A stretch of 32,677 bases of DNA from DATKLX01 sp035542155 (lineage in GTDB: Bacteria; Chloroflexota; Anaerolineae; Anaerolineales; Anaerolineaceae). The stretch's first letter is position 1. Each line of letters opens with the position of its first letter. The translations under genes and the position numbers were made by a program. The notes under the pieces are model-generated. The model was not told the DNA's origin and ran no database searches. It was given only the letters and a program-made list of their open reading frames with translations. The stretch is taken from contig DATKLX010000132.1 in the NCBI GenBank assembly GCA_035542155.1, forward strand, positions 1-32,677. The letters run 5' to 3'. This document shows, one piece after another, positions 23,577 through 30,941 of the stretch.

Positions 23577-23637
23577 GGTTCATTGGGATTTCCCGTGATG
23601 GATCACAGGGTCTTCCCACAGAGATTCCGAAAGAACC
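23577..23637. repeat. Dispersed imperfect palindrome, copy 2
   Basis: This is 61 bp, near-identical to 3416-3468 but with an 8-base insertion in the centre. It holds the perfect small palindrome GTGATGGATCAC and ends GAACC against a starting GGTTC. It lies between the divergent kinase and PIN/TRAM genes, six bases before a -35 element. Confidence 0.7.
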
Positions 23638-23642
23638 AGAAT

Positions 23643-23671
23643 TTGACTTGCTTCGGCCACCGTGATATCAT
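23643..23671 (+). promoter_or_regulatory. Promoter of the PIN/TRAM gene
   Basis: TTGACT (23643-23648), a 17-base spacer and TATCAT (23666-23671) lie 66 bases upstream of the ATG at 23738. The dispersed palindrome ends six bases before the -35 hexamer, so a protein bound there could affect this promoter. Confidence 0.65.
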
Positions 23672-23737
23672 CAATTAGTTATTCAAGCAATTATTCCCTG
23701 GTTTCCCGTACTTTAACAAAGCAAAAGGAGTTTTTTC

Positions 23738-24841
23738 ATGAGCGTTGAATTCATTCTTCGTCTCGTTGGTATGGTTGCCTTCACGATTCTTGGAGTTATT
23801 TGGGGCACCAACCTGGGGCGAGCCGCACAACTGCACCCCGGTTCAACTCTAACGTTGACTGTCGAACAGTATGCATTCATTTTTGGCCTCGTAGGCGCTC
23901 TGGCGGGTCTGATTCTTACACCTTTTTTTACAACCCGGCCAATCCGGGCGCTGCGGGCAGTGTTGGGCAGGGTCTCAGCGCAAACATTATTTGCAGCACT
24001 CATAGGTCTCATCATTGGACTTCTTATCGCAGCGCTCTTGGCTTTTCCAATTTCGCTCCTTCCCCCTCCCCTGGGTTCCGTCCTGCCTTTTGTGGGTGTC
24101 CTTATTCTAGGTTACCTGGGGATCGCTGTGTTTGTCACCCGCCAGAATGATTTGTTTGGTGTGTTAGGAGCGATTGCTAATCGAGGAAGTCATTCCACAG
24201 CGGCAGCGGAAGGCAATCCCAACTGGGCAGAAGGCCGAACGATCCTGCTGGATACAAGCGTCATCATCGACGGTCGCATTGCGGACATCGCCCGGACAGG
24301 TTTTCTGCCCGGGTCATTATTGATTCCTCGCTTTGTGTTGAACGAGCTGCAGTATATCGCCGACTCGCCGGACAGCCTGCGCCGCCAGCGCGGCCGGCGA
24401 GGCATGGAAGTGCTCGCCCAGCTCCAAAAAGAGCCGATGATCCCCGTTCGCGTCAGCGATATCGATGTCGAAGGCGTGCGCGAGGTAGATGATAAGCTGG
24501 TCATCCTTGCTCGCCAGCTTCGCTGCCCGATCTTAACCAACGATTACAACCTGAACCGCATCGCTGAGCTTCAGGGCGTCACGATCCTGAACGTCAACGA
24601 GCTGGCCAATGCGGTGAAATCCGTTCTCTTGCCCGGTGAGGCTATGGCCGTACGGGTAATCCAGGAGGGCAAGGAATCCGGCCAGGGCGTCGGCTATATG
24701 GATGATGGCACCATGGTCGTGGTGGAGAACGGCCGCGAATACATGGGCCAGGAGATCCTGGTAACCGTCACCAAGGTCCTTCAGACCGCAGCCGGGCGGA
24801 TGATCTTTGCCCGGCCTGAAGACCGCAACAGCGAGCGATAA
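23738..24841 (+). CDS. PIN/TRAM domain membrane protein (YacL-like)
   Basis: The product is 367 residues from an ATG at 23738, with AAAGGAG about eight bases upstream. About four membrane helices fill residues 5-135 (VGMVAFTILGVIWGTNL, IFGLVGALAGLIL, ALIGLIIGLLIAALLAF, VGVLILGYLGIAVFV). The PIN nuclease-like domain starts at about 168 with ILLDTSVIIDGRIADIA, where Asp172 is expected to bind metal, and continues with LIPRFVLNELQYIADS, DDKLVILARQL and ILTNDYNLNRIAEL. The C-terminal TRAM domain (VRVIQEGKESGQGVGYMDDG) may bind RNA. This matches the YacL family of Bacillus. Whether it is an active ribonuclease is not known. Confidence 0.92.
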   Translation: MSVEFILRLVGMVAFTILGVIWGTNLGRAAQLHPGSTLTLTVEQYAFIFGLVGALAGLILTPFFTTRPIRALRAVLGRVSAQTLFAALIGLIIGLLIAALLAFPISLLPPPLGSVLPFVGVLILGYLGIAVFVTRQNDLFGVLGAIANRGSHSTAAAEGNPNWAEGRTILLDTSVIIDGRIADIARTGFLPGSLLIPRFVLNELQYIADSPDSLRRQRGRRGMEVLAQLQKEPMIPVRVSDIDVEGVREVDDKLVILARQLRCPILTNDYNLNRIAELQGVTILNVNELANAVKSVLLPGEAMAVRVIQEGKESGQGVGYMDDGTMVVVENGREYMGQEILVTVTKVLQTAAGRMIFARPEDRNSER

Positions 24842-24846
24842 TCCTC

Positions 24847-25602
24847 TTGAAAGAATGGATTATTGGGAGAAATCCCGTTTATGAAGTGCTGCGTGCCCGG
24901 CGAAGACAGGTCTTTCGTCTTCTTCTGGCCGAGGGCGTGCAGAAAAGCGACCGCCTGGATGAGATCATGCGCCTCGCCCTGGATCGGAAAATCGCAATCG
25001 AACGCGTTCCCAGGCAGCGTCTCGACTCCCTGGGCGAAAATCCGCAGGGAGTCGCCCTCCAGGCCAGCGCTTTTAGCTACGCCGCTTTCGCCGACGTGAT
25101 CGAACTGGCTAAAAAGCGCGGCGAAGACCTTTTCGTCCTGGTTCTCGACCTGATCCAGAACCCGCAGAACCTGGGTACCTTGCTGCGTACCGCTGAAGCG
25201 GCGGGCGTCCAGGGGGTTATCCTCCCACTCCGTCAGGCCGCCCTGGTTACCCCGGCCGTGGTGAGCGCTTCATCCGGCGCCAGCGAGCACATGCTGATAG
25301 TTCAATCCAACCTGGCCCAGGCCATCTCGGCTCTCAAAGAAACCGGCGCCTGGATCGTTGGGCTTGAAGGCAGCCCGGCCGCACGCCTGCCCGGAGAGAT
25401 CGGCCTGGACGGCCCGCTCGCTCTGGTGGTTGGGAACGAAGGCGAGGGGATGCGCCCGCTCATCCGCCAGAGCTGTGACCTGCTGATGCGCCTGCCCATG
25501 AGGGGACAGGTCGACTCGCTCAACGCGGCGGTCGCCGGCTCGATTGCCATCTACCTCGTTCTGCAGGCCCGCGCCCGGGCCGCAAAGGGTACGCCGGCTT
25601 GA
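24847..25602 (+). CDS. rlmB: 23S rRNA (guanosine-2'-O)-methyltransferase, RlmB/TrmH (SPOUT) family
   Basis: This encodes 251 residues from a TTG at 24847, five bases after the previous stop. It transfers a methyl group to a ribose 2'-OH of rRNA. The N-terminal substrate domain begins IIGRNPVYEVLRARRR. The SPOUT knot has all three motifs: DLIQNPQNLGTLLRTAEAAG with the conserved Asn/Arg, LALVVGNEGEGM, and RLPMRGQVDSLNAAVAGSIA. The cluster with a YacL-like gene is familiar from Gram-positive genomes. The exact nucleotide could differ from G2251, so the symbol is by family. Its TGA stop lies inside the -35 of the next promoter. Confidence 0.88.
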   Translation: MKEWIIGRNPVYEVLRARRRQVFRLLLAEGVQKSDRLDEIMRLALDRKIAIERVPRQRLDSLGENPQGVALQASAFSYAAFADVIELAKKRGEDLFVLVLDLIQNPQNLGTLLRTAEAAGVQGVILPLRQAALVTPAVVSASSGASEHMLIVQSNLAQAISALKETGAWIVGLEGSPAARLPGEIGLDGPLALVVGNEGEGMRPLIRQSCDLLMRLPMRGQVDSLNAAVAGSIAIYLVLQARARAAKGTPA

Positions 25603-25626
25603 CATTCCCTCCTCTTCCAGTATAAT
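25599..25626 (+). promoter_or_regulatory. Promoter of the T-box leader and serS
   Basis: TTGACA (25599-25604), a 16-base spacer and a perfect TATAAT (25621-25626). The -35 overlaps the stop codon of the methyltransferase gene. Transcription should start near 25633. Confidence 0.82.
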
Positions 25627-25632
25627 CTCATG

Positions 25633-25917
25633 AAATAACACGACCAGCCCGGAGACCGCCTCCCCTCAGGCTGTCCAGAGAGCCGTCGCCTGGTGCGAGA
25701 CGGCCAGACCCAGGGACATTTCCACTCCGGTTGTCCCGCAAAGTCCAGGACAGGTCGCCCTCGCAGGGATGGTTAGAAGCAATCGTAAGAGGGCCGGAGC
25801 CGCCCCTTATCGCGAATCCAAGGCCGCTGCCAGTGACAGGTCCCAGTTCCGGCGGCAAAAGCAGGTGGCACCACGAGCATGCCCCTTCGTCCTGCAGAGC
25901 GAGGGGCATGATTCTTT
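25633..25917 (+). promoter_or_regulatory. T-box leader (uncharged-tRNA-sensing) controlling serS
   Basis: The 310-base untranslated leader of serS has the hallmarks of a T-box. The conserved T-box sequence is AGGTGGCACCACG at 25863-25875, close to the canonical AGGGTGGNACCRCG. Right after it is a terminator stem, CATGCCCC (25878-25885) with GGGGCATG (25903-25910), followed by ATTCTTT. The stem I apical hairpin appears at about 25683-25703 (CCGTC and GACGG) after the typical AGAG. Uncharged tRNA-Ser should pair with a specifier codon and the T-box to prevent termination. Serine codon UCC at 25726-25728 is a candidate specifier, but without a full fold I cannot confirm it. Type is certain, specifier is not. 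Confidence 0.9.
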
Positions 25918-25938
25918 CATAAGGCAATGAGGTGCAGC

Positions 25939-27231
25939 ATGTTAGATATCAACCTGGTTCGCGAACACCCCGAAGTCGTTCGGGAGGCCATGCAGAAGCG
26001 CCAGATGGACCCCGGTCCGGTCGACGAAGTCCTCAGCCTGGACGCCGAGCGGCGCGGCTTGCTGACTAAAGTGGAGACGCTCAAAGCTCGGCGCAATACC
26101 GTTTCGAAGGAAATCAGTCGCTCCAAAGACCCCTCCGAGCGCAATAAGAAGATCGAAGCGATGCGCAACGTCGGCGATGAAATCGCCGCCCTGGACGAAC
26201 AACTGCGCGAAGTTGAGCAGAGCCTGGATGCCGCTGTCGCGATCCTTCCCAATATCCCCGATCCCTCCGTGCCGGTTGGGAAGGATGAGGATGACAACGT
26301 CGTCGTCCGCACGATTGGGACTCCGCGCAGCTTCGATTTTACCCCCAGGCCGCACTGGGACCTGGCGCCCGAGCTGGGGATTCTCAATTTCGAACAGGGC
26401 GTCAGGCTGACCGGTTCGCGTTTTTACGTCCTCAGCGGCGCTGGCGCCCGCCTGCAGCGCGCCCTGATCGCCTGGATGCTCGACCTGCACATCCGCCAGG
26501 GATACCTGGAAAAATATACCCCCTTCATGGTTCGCAGCGAAACCCTCTTCGGGGCTGGCCAGTTGCCCAAATTCCAGGACAACCTTTACAAAGATCATGA
26601 AGAGGATCTCTGGATGGTCCCCACCGCCGAAGTCCCCCTGACCGGCATTCACATGGGAGACGTCATCGATCAGGCCGATCTGCCGCTCAACTATACTGCC
26701 TATACTCCCTGCTTTCGCAGGGAAAAAATGAGCGCCGGGCGGGATGTGCGCGGCATCAAGCGCGGCCACCAGTTCGATAAAGTCGAGTTGTATAAATACT
26801 GCCTGCCCGAAGACAGCCCCGCGGAGCACCAGAAGCTGCTCAGGGATGCCGAAGAGGTCTGCAGTGGTCTGGGACTGACTTACCGGGTGATCCAGCAGTG
26901 CACTGGCGACCTCAGTTTTGCCTCCCATATCACTTTCGACCTGGAGGTGTGGGCTCCCGGCTGCGGCGAATGGCTGGAGGTCTCCTCGGTTTCCAACGTT
27001 GGCGATTTCCAGGCGCGCCGGGCTAACATCAAATATCGCCCGGCGGGTGGCGGAAAGCCGCGCTTTCTGCACACCTTGAACGGGTCTGGCCTCGGCCTGC
27101 CGCGTACCCTGATTGCTGTCCTTGAAAACTACCAGACGATCGATAGCTCGGTCCGTGTTCCGGAAGTCCTCCTTCCCTGGATGGGCGGTATCGATGTGAT
27201 CCGCCCTGAACAGACCGTGAAAGTTTCCTGA
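25939..27231 (+). CDS. serS: Seryl-tRNA synthetase
   Basis: The product is 430 residues from the ATG at 25939; GAGGTG lies six bases upstream, while an in-frame ATG at 25927 would overlap that signal. It charges tRNA-Ser with serine. Residues 1-100 form the long coiled-coil arm (NLVREHPEVVREAMQKRQ, KVETLKARRNTVSKEISR). The class II core includes PFMVRSETLFGAGQLPKF, TAEVPLTG, FRREKMSAGRDVRGIKRGHQ (motif 2) and TLNGSGLGLPRTLIAVLENY (motif 3). It is preceded by a T-box, which fits feedback by uncharged tRNA-Ser. Confidence 0.96.
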   Translation: MLDINLVREHPEVVREAMQKRQMDPGPVDEVLSLDAERRGLLTKVETLKARRNTVSKEISRSKDPSERNKKIEAMRNVGDEIAALDEQLREVEQSLDAAVAILPNIPDPSVPVGKDEDDNVVVRTIGTPRSFDFTPRPHWDLAPELGILNFEQGVRLTGSRFYVLSGAGARLQRALIAWMLDLHIRQGYLEKYTPFMVRSETLFGAGQLPKFQDNLYKDHEEDLWMVPTAEVPLTGIHMGDVIDQADLPLNYTAYTPCFRREKMSAGRDVRGIKRGHQFDKVELYKYCLPEDSPAEHQKLLRDAEEVCSGLGLTYRVIQQCTGDLSFASHITFDLEVWAPGCGEWLEVSSVSNVGDFQARRANIKYRPAGGGKPRFLHTLNGSGLGLPRTLIAVLENYQTIDSSVRVPEVLLPWMGGIDVIRPEQTVKVS

Positions 27232-27239
27232 GAGAGCCG

Positions 27240-27740
27240 TTGGACCCGGCTGCCCTGGTTTTACTTCAGACCCTGGCTCTGGCCGGGATGTTCGTCGGTC
27301 TGTTTGGCCTGGTCGTTCCGATTTTTCCCGGATTGGTGATCATCTGGGGATCGGTCCTCGGCTACGCTCTTGCCGCTGGCTTCAAGCCTCCCTTGGGTAT
27401 TGTCTTCTTCGTCATAATCACCGTGCTGATGCTCGTCGGCAGCGTCATCGACAACGTTTTCATCGGAGCCAGAACCCTCCAGCGGGGTGGATCGTGGTGG
27501 ACGATCCTGATCGCGACCCTGGCCGGTCTGGCTGGTAGCCTGCTCTTGCCGCCCTTCGGAGGCCTGATCGGCGCGCTTCTGGGTGGGTTCATCTTCGAGT
27601 TCATCCGCCACCGCGACTGGCGTAAGGCCCTCCAGTTGACCGGCGGTATGGCGACCGGTTGCGGCTGGGCGTTTATCGTCCGCTTCATCATGGGCGTGAT
27701 CATGATCGGCCTGTGGATCTGGTGGGCTCTGGTAATTTAG
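27240..27740 (+). CDS. DUF456 family membrane protein
   Basis: This encodes 166 residues from a TTG at 27240, eight bases after the serS stop, and is probably co-transcribed with it. It is almost entirely hydrophobic, with about five or six membrane helices and the family phrases GLVVPIFPGLVIIWGS, GSVIDNVFIGARTLQRG and LPPFGGLIGALLGGFIFE. Glycine-rich repeats suggest a tight helix bundle. The DUF456 family has no agreed function. Confidence 0.85.
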   Translation: MDPAALVLLQTLALAGMFVGLFGLVVPIFPGLVIIWGSVLGYALAAGFKPPLGIVFFVIITVLMLVGSVIDNVFIGARTLQRGGSWWTILIATLAGLAGSLLLPPFGGLIGALLGGFIFEFIRHRDWRKALQLTGGMATGCGWAFIVRFIMGVIMIGLWIWWALVI

Positions 27741-27769
27741 CTGGTTGTTGGTTTTCAGTTTCCGAAGCA

Positions 27770-27802
27770 AGACCCTAAGGATTTTGAAAACCCTTAGGGT
27801 CT
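27770..27802. terminator. AGACCCT...AGGGTCT palindrome, copy 2, probable bidirectional terminator
   Basis: AGACCCTAAGGATTTT pairs with AAAACCCTTAGGGTCT over about 15 bp with one mismatch and a two-base loop. It lies between the ends of the convergent DUF456 and ferritin genes, where a bidirectional terminator is expected. It shares its outer arms with the hairpin at 7802-7833. Confidence 0.65.
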
Positions 27803-27855
27803 GACCTTGAAATTTGTGTGGCACTAAAAGATAGACCAGATCGATTGAGGCGGAT

Positions 27856-28341
27856 CTATCCTCTGTGAGAGATATATGCCTCCAGCATGATCAGGTTATG
27901 TTCCCCTGCCATGCGCACGACGCGGAGCAGCGTATCCATCGAGGAAACCTCTTCGAGCTGCTCGTTGGTAAACCAGTTCAAGAATTGCTGGGCAATATAA
28001 TCCTTCTGTTCCACCGCGATATCCATGATGTGATTGATATATACGGTGACATCATTTTCCCATTTTAGAGAAAGCTCGACAGCCTCCTCGGCGGATTTGA
28101 AGGTGGACTGCGGCGCGTCGACCGGCGGAATGTGCACTTCCCCACCCGCGTCGACGATATATTTCACGAACTTCAACGCATGGTCTCGTTCTTCTTCTGC
28201 CTGCTTGTAGAAATATTCAGCGAATTTCTTCAAAGCCTGTCCGTCGAAATAGGTTGCGATATTGACATACTGCAACGACGCGCCAAACTCACGTCCAATT
28301 TGTGCATTAATTGCATCGTTCAATTCCTTGCTGATCAGCAT
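27856..28341 (-). CDS. Non-haem ferritin
   Basis: The product is 161 residues from an ATG at 28341, with AAGGAG seven bases upstream. It stores iron as a 24-mer shell after oxidising Fe(II). The ferroxidase ligands are in place: Glu18 (GREFGASLQY), Glu51 and His54 (AEEERDHALKF, ExxH), Glu95 (LKWENDV) and Glu127/Glu130 (NEQLEEVSS). No haem Met pattern was assessed. Length is that of FtnA-type ferritins. Its promoter overlaps with the divergent leader at 28429. Confidence 0.95.
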   Translation of the reverse strand: MLISKELNDAINAQIGREFGASLQYVNIATYFDGQALKKFAEYFYKQAEEERDHALKFVKYIVDAGGEVHIPPVDAPQSTFKSAEEAVELSLKWENDVTVYINHIMDIAVEQKDYIAQQFLNWFTNEQLEEVSSMDTLLRVVRMAGEHNLIMLEAYISHRG

Positions 28342-28403
28342 AGCGGTTTCTCCTTCCCTTGTTTTTTCCGTATAGCAAATTGATATTTATTGTCGCAAAA
28401 ATT

Positions 28404-28412
28404 ATTATAACA
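28404..28412 (-). promoter_or_regulatory. Extended -10 promoter of the ferritin gene
   Basis: On the minus strand TGTTATAAT is a perfect extended -10 (hexamer at 28409-28404). A -35 is not obvious. Transcription would start near 28397, 55 bases before the ferritin ATG. It is back to back with the plus-strand promoter whose -35 starts at 28429. Confidence 0.55.
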
Positions 28413-28428
28413 TTGTTTACCAAACCCC

Positions 28429-28458
28429 TTGACATCTTGTTTTCCCTTGTGATAAACT
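28429..28458 (+). promoter_or_regulatory. Promoter of the 28.5-kb regulatory leader
   Basis: A consensus -35 TTGACA at 28429-28434 is followed by GATAAA (28451-28456, 16-base spacer) or TGATAAACT (-10 TAAACT at 28453-28458, 18-base spacer, with TG extension). Either would start transcription at about 28463, within the palindrome described next. Confidence 0.65.
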
Positions 28459-28459
28459 A

Positions 28460-28486
28460 CTTTCGTTAATAAATTTCTAACGAAAG
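28460..28486. promoter_or_regulatory. Perfect palindrome at the transcription start, candidate operator
   Basis: CTTTCGTTA (28460-28468) and TAACGAAAG (28478-28486) are perfect inverted repeats with a 9-base spacer. It begins two bases after the -10 and overlaps the predicted start, the usual place for a repressor operator. Alternatively it is a 5' stabilising hairpin of the transcript. No regulator gene is next to it. Confidence 0.55.
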
Positions 28487-28497
28487 GAACGCACTTC

Positions 28498-28596
28498 ATG
28501 GTGAATCCGAAAAACAGCATCCTACTGGTGTGCATGACCGTCAGCAAACGCAACGGTCTCGCTTCACCTTATCGGAGTGCGTCTGTTCCCGGCTAG
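28498..28596 (+). CDS. Leader peptide ORF (32 codons) upstream of an attenuator
   Basis: An ATG at 28498 has AAAGGA nine bases upstream and opens a 32-codon frame ending at TAG 28594-28596. The peptide begins MVNPKNSILLVCMTVSK and ends SASVPG, and resembles no family I know. Its last eight codons overlap the 5' arm of the alternative RNA stem at 28574-28591. A ribosome that reaches the stop would therefore block that stem, while a ribosome stalled early would leave it free. That is the arrangement of ribosome-mediated attenuators. It could instead be a chance frame inside a structured RNA. Confidence 0.5.
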   Translation: MVNPKNSILLVCMTVSKRNGLASPYRSASVPG

Positions 28597-28656
28597 TTCG
28601 GTCTGAGCCAAACCTGACGGCCGCGGGAGCACTCCAAAATCCCGTGGTCGTTTTTT
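28574..28656 (+). terminator. Attenuator: intrinsic terminator with mutually exclusive antiterminator
   Basis: The terminator stem is CCGCGGGA (28621-28628) with TCCCGTGG (28640-28647), extendable by two pairs. Its loop is 11 bases, and TTTTTT follows at 28651-28656. The alternative stem pairs GGAGTGC (28574-28580) with GCACTCC (28629-28635) perfectly over 7 bp, and TCCCG (28587-28591) with CGGGA (28624-28628). The second arm of the alternative lies exactly in the terminator's 5' arm and loop, so the two cannot coexist. This is what defines an attenuator. Confidence 0.7.
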
Positions 28657-28683
28657 CTTAAGGAGCAGTTTGCCTTTTTTCGG

Positions 28684-28712
28684 CCACGGATACAATTCCG
28701 TGGTCTTTTTTG
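28684..28712 (+). terminator. Second intrinsic terminator of the leader
   Basis: CCACGGA (28684-28690) and TCCGTGG (28697-28703) form a 7-bp stem with a 6-base loop, followed by CTTTTTTGT. It is 28 bases after the first terminator's T-run. Between them AAGGAG at 28660-28665 precedes a TTG (28670) that opens a 16-codon frame ending at 28720, running through this hairpin. It might be a second leader peptide. Confidence 0.7.
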
Positions 28713-28783
28713 TCTTATAGATCCTGATTCCGAGTAAGTTCCCCCAACCACAGCAATCCGTGGGTAGACGAGGAGGTAATACG

Positions 28784-29035
28784 ATGTCTGAAGCTTTTGT
28801 CTCTGGTGTATACTATCCGATCGACGTACTCCCGCCGCTGCTGCAAAAGCTTGCGATTTTCAGCCTGGCAACCTGCGTGCTCGATGGAACCCGCAAGGCG
28901 CTTCTCGAAGGCCTGCCTGCCCGGCTGCTCTCGCCTTTCATCTGGCCGGCATCTGTCAACTTCGCTCGGTTTCACGGAGTTGATCATTTGATCACTATTT
29001 TCTGTTCTCCGTTCTCAGTTCTCTCTATTGATTGA
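28784..29035 (+). pseudogene. ABC-2 type permease remnant (C-terminal fragment)
   Basis: From an ATG at 28784, with GGAGGT nine bases upstream, the frame encodes 83 residues. Nearly the whole fragment up to residue 50 matches the last conserved part of ABC-2 permeases: FVSGVYYPIDVLPPLLQKLA and ATCVLDGTRKALLEG. The missing part is the first five or six membrane helices and any ATPase gene. The good start signal directly joined to a C-terminal segment suggests an internal deletion fused the start of one gene to the end of another. The tail after about residue 60 does not look conserved. The leader at 28.4-28.7 kb probably served the intact transporter. Confidence 0.65.
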
Positions 29036-29051
29036 TATCGAGGTTCCTCGC

Positions 29052-30335
29052 ATGCATCTCAGCCTTTCCTCTACCATTGCACCTCTTCGGAGCTTTAGCA
29101 AACCCGCGCGGCTGTTCCTGATCGCCACCATTATCGATGGGATCATCTACAGCTCCTGGACTTTGTTCTTCAATATCTTTATCCTGGCCCGCGGCTTCGA
29201 CAAGCAGTACCTTGGACTGGTCAATTCCGCTCCCTCGGTCGCTGCCCTGCTCCTGGGCATTCCCCTCGGCCTGCTCTCGGACCGGATCGGGCGGCGAAAG
29301 GCCATGCTCCTGGGTATCCTGGTGGCAACCATCGCCCTCGCAGGTCAGGTGATCGTCGTCCGACCTGCCCTCATCATCGCTCTGGCCTTTATTGGCGGTC
29401 TGGGTAACTCTCTCTATACCATCAGCCAGGCCCCGTTTATGATGCGTGCCTCGACCCCTCAAAACCGGACCCTGCTGTTCAGCCTGAACTTCGGATTGAC
29501 CACCATCGCCGGCTCGCTGGGTAGCCTGTTCGCCGGCCAGCTCCCGGATCTTTTCAGCAGGGTCTTCCACATTGCCGGAGACAGCGCGAGTGCGTATCAG
29601 GCCGTCCTGCTGGCCAGCGTGCTGCTGGGCTCGATCTCCCTGATCCCGATTTTCCTGATCCGCGAGCCTGGATTAGAGGCACAGCCCACCCAACGACAGG
29701 CTCCCCGGCCGCTGAATGAAGTCTTTTTCCGATCCCTGGTGCTCAAGATCGCTTTCCCCAACCTGCTGATCGGCCTGGGGGCGGCCATTTTGATCCCTTA
29801 TATGAATGTTTTTTTCGTCGAGCGGTTCCACACCTCAAACCAGGATCTGGGCGTTTTGTTTGCAATTTCATCCCTGTTGATTGGCGTAGGCAGCTTCACC
29901 GGCCCGCGCCTGGCGGCCAATCTGGGGAGTAAAATAAAAGCTGTGGTGTTCACCCAGGGAACCAGTCTCGTTTTTTTGCTCCTCACTGGTTTCTCGCCGG
30001 TAAACTGGCTGGCTGCAGCAGGTTTACTGGTGCGAGGCATGTTGATGAATATGGCGTACCCGCTGTACAACGCTTTTTCCATGGAACAAATTGCCACCGA
30101 TGAGCAGGGCGCCGTCAACAGCCTGCTGGGTCTGACCTGGCAGATTGGCTTTGCGATCGGCCCATACATTTCCGGTGTGGTACAGGAGAAGTACGGCTTT
30201 ACCCCCCTGTTTATCGCTACCACAGTGCTCTATTTCGCCGCCACCTTGTTTAGTTGGCTATTTCTTCGTAAAATGGAGGCTGCGCCTCATCCTGAAACGG
30301 TTGGAATGCTTACAGAAGCGGAACCCATTCATTAA
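29052..30335 (+). CDS. Major facilitator superfamily transporter
   Basis: The product is about 427 residues; I take the ATG at 29052, which has GAGGTT eight bases upstream, over an in-frame TTG at 29028. Twelve hydrophobic helices are visible. Loop 2-3 carries the MFS signature GIPLGLLSDRIGRRKAM. The family looks like a drug/efflux or small-solute porter, but the substrate is not readable. Only 16 bases separate it from the ABC-2 remnant, so it now lies downstream of the attenuator leader and might be its present target. Confidence 0.88.
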   Translation: MHLSLSSTIAPLRSFSKPARLFLIATIIDGIIYSSWTLFFNIFILARGFDKQYLGLVNSAPSVAALLLGIPLGLLSDRIGRRKAMLLGILVATIALAGQVIVVRPALIIALAFIGGLGNSLYTISQAPFMMRASTPQNRTLLFSLNFGLTTIAGSLGSLFAGQLPDLFSRVFHIAGDSASAYQAVLLASVLLGSISLIPIFLIREPGLEAQPTQRQAPRPLNEVFFRSLVLKIAFPNLLIGLGAAILIPYMNVFFVERFHTSNQDLGVLFAISSLLIGVGSFTGPRLAANLGSKIKAVVFTQGTSLVFLLLTGFSPVNWLAAAGLLVRGMLMNMAYPLYNAFSMEQIATDEQGAVNSLLGLTWQIGFAIGPYISGVVQEKYGFTPLFIATTVLYFAATLFSWLFLRKMEAAPHPETVGMLTEAEPIH

Positions 30336-30352
30336 GGCAACGGAGAAAGGGA

Positions 30353-30937
30353 TTGCCAGACTCGGAAATTTTTCGATCGCCAGCACCACCGGTTGCCACC
30401 CTGGGCGTCATCGCCGACACCCATATTCCCGACCGCATACGGAAGCTTCCCTCTCGTGTCCTCGAAATCTTTCAAACCGCCGGTGTGACGGGTATCCTTC
30501 ACGCCGGCGATATCTGCATCCCCACGGTGCTCGAAGATCTGAGCCAGGTCGCCCCGGTTACCGCGGTCCGCGGCAACCGGGATTGGCTCTTTCGGACCGT
30601 TTTGCCCCCCAAAACCACCCTGGTGTTATTTGGCGTCACCCTCGGGCTGACCCATGGTCACGGCGGCTGGGCGAACTACTTCCGCGACAAAATGCGTTAC
30701 GTCGCTCTCGGTTACCGCTTTGACCATTATTACCAGATTCTTAGGCGTGATTTTCCCGATTCCCAGGTGATCGTCTACGGCCATACTCATCGCGCCGAGA
30801 ACCGCCGGATAAATGGGCAGTTGATCTTCAATCCGGGATCGGCCTGCTGCCCGATCGGGATACGCCATCCGCCCAGCATCGGGCTCCTCCATTTCTATCC
30901 CGGTCAACAGGTGATCGGCCAGATTATTAAGATCTAA
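30353..30937 (+). CDS. YfcE/MJ0936-type metallophosphoesterase
   Basis: This encodes 194 residues from a TTG at 30353, with GGAGAAAGG just upstream. It shows the full metal-binding set of the calcineurin-like family: Asp22/His24 (GVIADTHIPDR), Asp53 (LHAGDI), Asn75 (VRGNRDW), His101/His103 (LTHGHGGW) and His144/His146 (YGHTHRAE). Related proteins hydrolyse phosphodiesters or nucleotides. It starts 17 bases after the MFS stop and may be co-transcribed. The next gene is convergent, four bases away. Confidence 0.92.
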   Translation: MPDSEIFRSPAPPVATLGVIADTHIPDRIRKLPSRVLEIFQTAGVTGILHAGDICIPTVLEDLSQVAPVTAVRGNRDWLFRTVLPPKTTLVLFGVTLGLTHGHGGWANYFRDKMRYVALGYRFDHYYQILRRDFPDSQVIVYGHTHRAENRRINGQLIFNPGSACCPIGIRHPPSIGLLHFYPGQQVIGQIIKI

Positions 30938-30941
30938 ACCG

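Noticed and set aside
25942..27072. 376-codon minus-strand open frame
   Set aside because: Antisense to serS, with no plausible start signal or domain.
29025..29570. 181-codon minus-strand open frame
   Set aside because: Antisense to the MFS transporter; the Gln/Gly/Asp-rich reading is the typical reverse complement of hydrophobic codons.
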